A DNA stretch of 64,000 bases from Telluria mixta (GTDB lineage: Bacteria; Pseudomonadota; Gammaproteobacteria; Burkholderiales; Burkholderiaceae_D). The notes under the pieces are model-generated. The model was not told the DNA's origin and made no database searches. It was given only the letters and a program-made list of their open reading frames with translations. The position numbers and the translations under genes are program-made. The stretch lies in assembly GCF_029223865.1 (NCBI RefSeq), contig NZ_CP119520.1, forward strand, positions 3,162,001 to 3,226,000. The letters run 5' to 3'. Below are positions 60,518-64,000 of the stretch, one piece after another. Position 1 is the first letter of the stretch; each line of letters opens with the position of its first letter.

Positions 60518-61168
60518 ATGAACGTGCGCTCCCGATTCGCCCTTGCCCTGCTTGCCAGCCTTGCCTTCAATGCCAACGCCAGCGTCATCACCGTACAGGT
60601 GGCGGCGACGTCGCCCGCGGCACAGGCGAGTGCGGCTGCGTACAAGCTGGCCGTGGACGCCGCGATCGCCAATCCTGCCGCGTACAAGGGCAGCAAGTCC
60701 GTCGCAGTGTACGACAACCTGGCGGTCAAGAATTACTTCGGCGGGATCAGCAACTACGCCTTCGAGTCCACGATCAATTTCGGCGTCACCGCGGCGCAGG
60801 CCGGCACGTGGAACTTCCGCACCGGCGTCGACTTCGGCTTCGGCGGCGCCCTGTTCGTCGACGGCGTCGCGCTCGGCTACAACACGCACGACATGTGGTG
60901 GGCCAACAGCTACAGCGCGGCCAACGGCAGCCTGCAGGGTGCGATCAACCTCGCGGCCGGCAACCACATCGTGAAGATCTACGGCCTGGAAGGCTGCTGC
61001 GACGGCGCCATGCAGGCCCAGTTCAAGGCCGCGAATGCCTCCGCCTATGCGACGTTCGCCGGCAACGACAAGCTGAACGCCGTGCCGGAACCGGTCAGCA
61101 TCGCGACGTTCGGCCTGGGTGCCGGTGCGATGGCCCTCATCCGCCGCCGTCGCCGCAAGTCAGCGTAA
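60518..61168 (+). CDS. PEP-CTERM surface protein with CC-D-G motif
   Basis: 216 residues. A signal peptide (FALALLASLAFNANA) leads to a ~165-residue beta-rich domain with YGLEGCCDGAMQAQF (twin Cys then Asp-Gly) and the C-terminal sorting tail VPEPVSIATFGLGAGAMA followed by RRRRRK. Such tails are cut by exosortase and the proteins released to the exopolysaccharide layer. The twin Cys fits the CCxG group of PEP-CTERM proteins known in this family of bacteria. No exosortase gene is in the window. Its stop codon directly abuts an amidohydrolase remnant. Confidence 0.88.
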   Translation: MNVRSRFALALLASLAFNANASVITVQVAATSPAAQASAAAYKLAVDAAIANPAAYKGSKSVAVYDNLAVKNYFGGISNYAFESTINFGVTAAQAGTWNFRTGVDFGFGGALFVDGVALGYNTHDMWWANSYSAANGSLQGAINLAAGNHIVKIYGLEGCCDGAMQAQFKAANASAYATFAGNDKLNAVPEPVSIATFGLGAGAMALIRRRRRKSA

Positions 61169-61169
61169 T

Positions 61170-61430
61170 CCGATCGCGCACGGCACCAACGCGCGCGAGT
61201 TCCGCTACATGGTCGAGAACGGCCTGACGCCCGCGCAGTCGCTGCTGGCCGGCACCGCCAACGCGGCCCGGCTGCTGGGTACCATCGACCGTGTCGGCAC
61301 GCTGGAAGCGGGCAAGCTGGCGGACGTCGTGGCCGTGCCGGGCAATCCCATCGCCGACATCACGGTGACCGAGCGGCCGGTGTTCGTGATGAAGGACGGG
61401 ATCGTCGTACGCAGGAACGCCGCGCGCTGA
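61170..61430 (+). pseudogene. C-terminal fragment of an amidohydrolase
   Basis: About 86 residues in frame, without a start codon of their own that fits: NAREFRYMVENGLTPAQSLL, TANAARLLGTIDRVGTLEAG and KLADVVAVPGNPIADI are the last part of a COG1228-type imidazolonepropionase-like/Xaa-Pro dipeptidase amidohydrolase. All metal ligands and the N-terminal ~350 residues are missing. It begins at the base after the PEP-CTERM stop codon, so the gene was cut by a deletion or insertion at exactly that point. Confidence 0.85.
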
Positions 61431-62177
61431 TCAGCGGTGGGCCGGCCGCAGGCCAACGTCGGGCTGGCCTTCCACGGCCGGCTCGGGCACATCGCGTTCC
61501 AGCACGGCGCGGTACAACATGCCGGCCAATACACCGCCCAGTAGCGGCGCGAGCCAGAACAGCCACAACTGTGCAAGCGCCCAGCTGCCGGCGAACAGCG
61601 CGGGCCCCGTGCTGCGGGCGGGATTGACGGACGTGTTGGTCACGGGGATGCTGATCAGGTGGACCAGCGTCAGCGCCAGCCCGATCGCGAGGCCGGCAAA
61701 GCCGACCGGCGCGCGCGCGTGCGTCGCGCCGAGGATGATCAGCACGAACATGAACGTCATGACCAATTCGGTGATCAGCGCCGACCCCAGCGAGAAGTTG
61801 CCGGGCGAGTGCGCGCCATAGCCGTTGGCGGCGAAGCCGGCCGCCGCATCGAAGCCCGGCTTGCCGCTCGCGATGGCGTACAGGACGGCCGCGGCGGCGA
61901 TGGCGCCGGCGACCTGCACGAGGATGTACGGGCCGATCTGGCGGGCAGGGAAGCGCCCGCCGGCCCAGAGTCCGACCGTCACGGCCGGATTGAAGTGGCC
62001 ACCGGAGACCGGGCCGAGCGCGTAGGCGCCCGTCAGCACGGTGAGCCCGAAGGCCAGCGCGACGCCGGTGAAGCCGATGCCGACGTCGGGGAATGTCGCG
62101 GCCAGCACGGCACTGCCGCAGCCGCCCAGCACGAGCCAGAACGTGCCGATGAATTCGGCGAGACATTTACGATACAT
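61431..62177 (-). CDS. aqpZ: Aquaporin Z, copy 1
   Basis: 248 residues, six membrane helices with two NPA boxes (HFNPAVTVG and NPARSTGP). His in LVHLISIP and Arg after the second NPA define the narrow water-selective filter of AqpZ. It lets water pass the inner membrane. The ATG at 62177 is preceded by GGGAGG. A second copy lies 142 bp upstream on the same strand, and the stop abuts the amidohydrolase fragment on the other strand. Confidence 0.93.
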   Translation of the reverse strand: MYRKCLAEFIGTFWLVLGGCGSAVLAATFPDVGIGFTGVALAFGLTVLTGAYALGPVSGGHFNPAVTVGLWAGGRFPARQIGPYILVQVAGAIAAAAVLYAIASGKPGFDAAAGFAANGYGAHSPGNFSLGSALITELVMTFMFVLIILGATHARAPVGFAGLAIGLALTLVHLISIPVTNTSVNPARSTGPALFAGSWALAQLWLFWLAPLLGGVLAGMLYRAVLERDVPEPAVEGQPDVGLRPAHR

Positions 62178-62319
62178 GGCAACCTCCCGGAATGAGGGCG
62201 CCACGTCGCCGCGCCCGCGGGCATGACGCTCGTATCATTCTAGGTGCCGCGCGGCGGGCCGCCAGCAAAATCGTGCAGCAGCCCGCCTGTGCGCCCTGTG
62301 CGCCCTGTTCGGCCGGCGT

Positions 62320-63048
62320 TCAGGTGCGGACCGGACGTCCTTCCACCGCCGGCTCGGTCTCGTCGCGTTCGAGCAGGATGCGGTACACGGCGCCGCCCAG
62401 CACGCCGCCCGCCAGCGGCGCGAGCCAGAACAGCCACAGTTGCGCGACCGCCCAGCCGCCGACGAACAGTGCGGGGCCCGTGCTGCGGGCCGGGTTGACG
62501 GACGTGTTGGTGACGGGGATGCTGATCAGGTGGATCAGCGTCAGCGCCAGGCCGATCGCCAGGCCGGCAAAGCCGACCGGCGCGCGCGTGTGCGTCGCGC
62601 CGAGGATGATCAGCACGAACATGAACGTCATGACCAGCTCCGTGACGAGCGCGGCGCCGAGCGAGTAGCCGCCCGGCGAGTGTTCGCCATAGCCGTTGGA
62701 GGCGAAGCCGCCGGCGAGGTCGAAGCCCGGTTTGCCGCTCGCGACCGTATACAGCACGGCCGCCGCCGCGACGGCGCCGCAGACCTGCATGACGATGTAG
62801 GGGGCGATGTGGCGTGCGGGGAAACGGCCGCCGGCCCACAGGCCCACCGTGACGGCCGGATTGAAGTGGCCGCCCGAAATGGGGCCGAACGCGTAGGCGC
62901 CCGTCAGCACGGTCAGGCCGAAGGCGAGCGAGACGCCCGCGAGGCCGATGCCGACGTCGGCGAATTTGGCCGCCAGCACGGCGCTGCCGCAGCCGCCCAG
63001 CACGAGCCAGAACGTGCCGAGGAACTCGGCAAAGCATTTACGAAACAT
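62320..63048 (-). CDS. aqpZ: Aquaporin Z, copy 2
   Basis: 242 residues, with the same NPA boxes ([17 protein letters not shown]) and helices as copy 1; the two differ mainly at the ends. Long stretches of DNA are nearly identical (for example 61620-61760 and 62500-62640), which points to a tandem duplication or gene conversion. The ATG at 63048 has GGAG just upstream. The two could be one transcript, though the 142-bp gap may hold its own promoter. Confidence 0.93.
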   Translation of the reverse strand: MFRKCFAEFLGTFWLVLGGCGSAVLAAKFADVGIGLAGVSLAFGLTVLTGAYAFGPISGGHFNPAVTVGLWAGGRFPARHIAPYIVMQVCGAVAAAAVLYTVASGKPGFDLAGGFASNGYGEHSPGGYSLGAALVTELVMTFMFVLIILGATHTRAPVGFAGLAIGLALTLIHLISIPVTNTSVNPARSTGPALFVGGWAVAQLWLFWLAPLAGGVLGGAVYRILLERDETEPAVEGRPVRT

Positions 63049-63245
63049 GGTGTGATCTCCTGAAAAAGGGGCACGACTGTCCCAAAGGAAATAGTACAAC
63101 AACAATGTTGCAATAAAATGATGGTTGACATCGTTACATTTCGCGGCTTTTCCGTCAGCGCCATTTGCTAAGCTCGGCGGGTTCAATCCCGAAGGAGTGC
63201 GACTCTGGTCGAACTAGACGTGATTGAACGTGTCCAATCGTGATC

Positions 63246-63428
63246 ATGGAAAAGACGATAGGCGCAGGCGAGGCCGCCAGACTGCTGGGAATCACCGTCA
63301 AGACGCTTCACCAGTGGGAGCGCGAGTGCCGACTGGTACCAGTCGCCCGCACCGCCAGCAACCGACGCCGCCAGCTACGTGCGGCCATGGAGAGTGACCA
63401 TGATGCTGGCGCACCGGATCAGGATTGA
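63246..63428 (+). CDS. Short MerR-like helix-turn-helix protein linked to TnpB (IS607 TnpA remnant or regulator)
   Basis: 60 residues: EKTIGAGEAARLLGITVKTL and HQWERECRLVPVARTASNRR form the MerR-like DNA-binding head of IS607 serine recombinases (usually EAAKLLGVSxxTLRRWD...G). The recombinase domain, including its catalytic Ser, is absent, and the frame ends after ~20 unrelated residues. It overlaps the tnpB start by 29 bp. Either a truncated IS607 TnpA or a small regulator that has replaced it. The 63049-63245 gap has no other gene. Confidence 0.6.
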   Translation: MEKTIGAGEAARLLGITVKTLHQWERECRLVPVARTASNRRRQLRAAMESDHDAGAPDQD

Positions 63429-64000
63429 CGCGACAGCGGCCCAGCGCGACTATTTCGCGCGCGCGGCCGGCACCGCCCGCCGGGTCTGGAACTGGGCACT
63501 CGCCGAGTGGAACCGCCAGACAGCCGTCGGCCTGCGGCCAAACGCGATGGCGCTCAAGAAGGCGTTCAACCGCATCAAGTATTCCGATCCCGAATGGCTC
63601 GACGCCGACGGCAAGCCGTGGCTGCGCGCCATCCACCGCGACGCCCACGCCCAGCCGTTCGCCAACCTCGCGAAGGCGTGGCGCCGTTACTTCGAGCAGC
63701 GCCGCACGGGCCAGCCAGCACACGCGCCGCGTTTCAAGAAGAAGGGCCGCTCGGCCGAGAGTTTTTACCTCGCGAACGACAAATTCCGGCTCGAGGGACG
63801 CAGCGCCGTGCTGCCGAAGGTGGGCCGCGTCGCACTGCGCGAGGTCCTACGTTGGGGCGGCAAGATCATGGGCGCGAGTGTCTCGCGCGACGCCGGTCAC
63901 TGGTACCTGGCGATTCAGGTCGACGTGCCGGACCGCCTTGCCCGGCGGCGCCGCACGGGCAACGCCGTCACCGGCCTCGACCTGGGCGTGACCAGCGCGG
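63400..64000 (+). CDS. TnpB-type RNA-guided nuclease (IS607/IS605 OrfB), 5' part
   Basis: The first 200 residues are visible; the gene runs out of the window. HRIRIDATAAQRDYFARAAG, RRVWNWALAEWN and the RFKKKGRSAESFYLANDKF stretch match TnpB N-terminal domains, and VTGLDLGVTSA is the RuvC-I strand with the first catalytic Asp. TnpB cuts DNA guided by an RNA transcribed from the element's right end. The ATG at 63400 has GGAGAG five bases upstream. The upstream HTH frame overlaps it. Activity cannot be judged without the other catalytic residues. Confidence 0.9.
   Translation, partial: MMLAHRIRIDATAAQRDYFARAAGTARRVWNWALAEWNRQTAVGLRPNAMALKKAFNRIKYSDPEWLDADGKPWLRAIHRDAHAQPFANLAKAWRRYFEQRRTGQPAHAPRFKKKGRSAESFYLANDKFRLEGRSAVLPKVGRVALREVLRWGGKIMGASVSRDAGHWYLAIQVDVPDRLARRRRTGNAVTGLDLGVTSA

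Noticed and set aside
63180..63225. tRNA-like T-loop GGGTTCAATCCC before the TnpB element
   Set aside because: No acceptor, D or anticodon arm can be built around it; the stem is only four pairs.

Overview
The window is high-GC, dense bacterial DNA with the gene content of a beta-proteobacterium, most likely Oxalobacteraceae of the Massilia/Duganella/Telluria group. This is a family-level inference from several markers: a fused glucokinase-HexR protein, a CIRCE-controlled groES-groEL operon, a zapA-6S RNA-EVE arrangement, a small Trp-rich membrane protein, a DUF2486 protein, a PEP-CTERM protein with a CC-D-G motif, and many secreted polysaccharide enzymes. I saw no rRNA, tRNA, CRISPR array, prophage or replication origin.

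Layout. 1-13 kb: the end of one glk-hexR gene, an EamA transporter, a large lipoprotein with a caspase-like His/Cys pair, a lone FabF-type synthase divergent from an AraC regulator, a secreted pectinesterase, a PAS-GGDEF cyclase, a zinc alcohol dehydrogenase and a LytS/LytTR two-component system. 13-19.5 kb: an alpha-glucan module (secreted pullulanase, divergent GH13 alpha-glucosidase, second glk-hexR) with a HexR-like operator in the divergent gap. 19.6-28 kb: an AraC/MFS pair, a small lipoprotein, and a TonB-dependent receptor flanked by two serine hydrolases. 28-42 kb: mostly housekeeping genes (groEL/groES, zapA with a small coiled-coil partner, 6S RNA, EVE protein, lgt, LysR/ilvD, cytochrome c, a LivK-type binding protein, holC, a glutaredoxin-like protein, prlC, folD). 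42.6-48.6 kb: the pyruvate dehydrogenase operon aceE-aceF-lpdA.

48.6-64 kb is accessory: a Cys-rich secreted peptide, an S41 peptidase, an exported methyltransferase-like protein, two paralogous four-domain alginate-lyase-family enzymes with a shared leader, between them an apparently inactive peptidase-MA-like/TPR protein and a K+ channel, a 3-hydroxyisobutyrate-dehydrogenase-like enzyme, a PEP-CTERM protein abutting an amidohydrolase remnant, tandem aquaporins, and an HTH-TnpB element cut by the window end.

How the parts work together. Pullulanase and the alpha-glucosidase would release glucose from branched alpha-glucans; the glucokinase half of Glk-HexR phosphorylates it and the HexR half probably senses the downstream sugar acids. 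Two families of non-coding repeats punctuate the gene ends: four bipartite REP-like palindromes (19-39 kb) and four near-identical CCGGGAC terminators (48-57 kb). The observations I find most worth following are the caspase-like DUF4214 lipoprotein, the degenerate peptidase-MA protein between the duplicated lyases, the unlabelled 6S RNA, the LytTR-type direct repeats, the HexR-like site, the aceE-aceF hairpin, and the HTH-TnpB pair.
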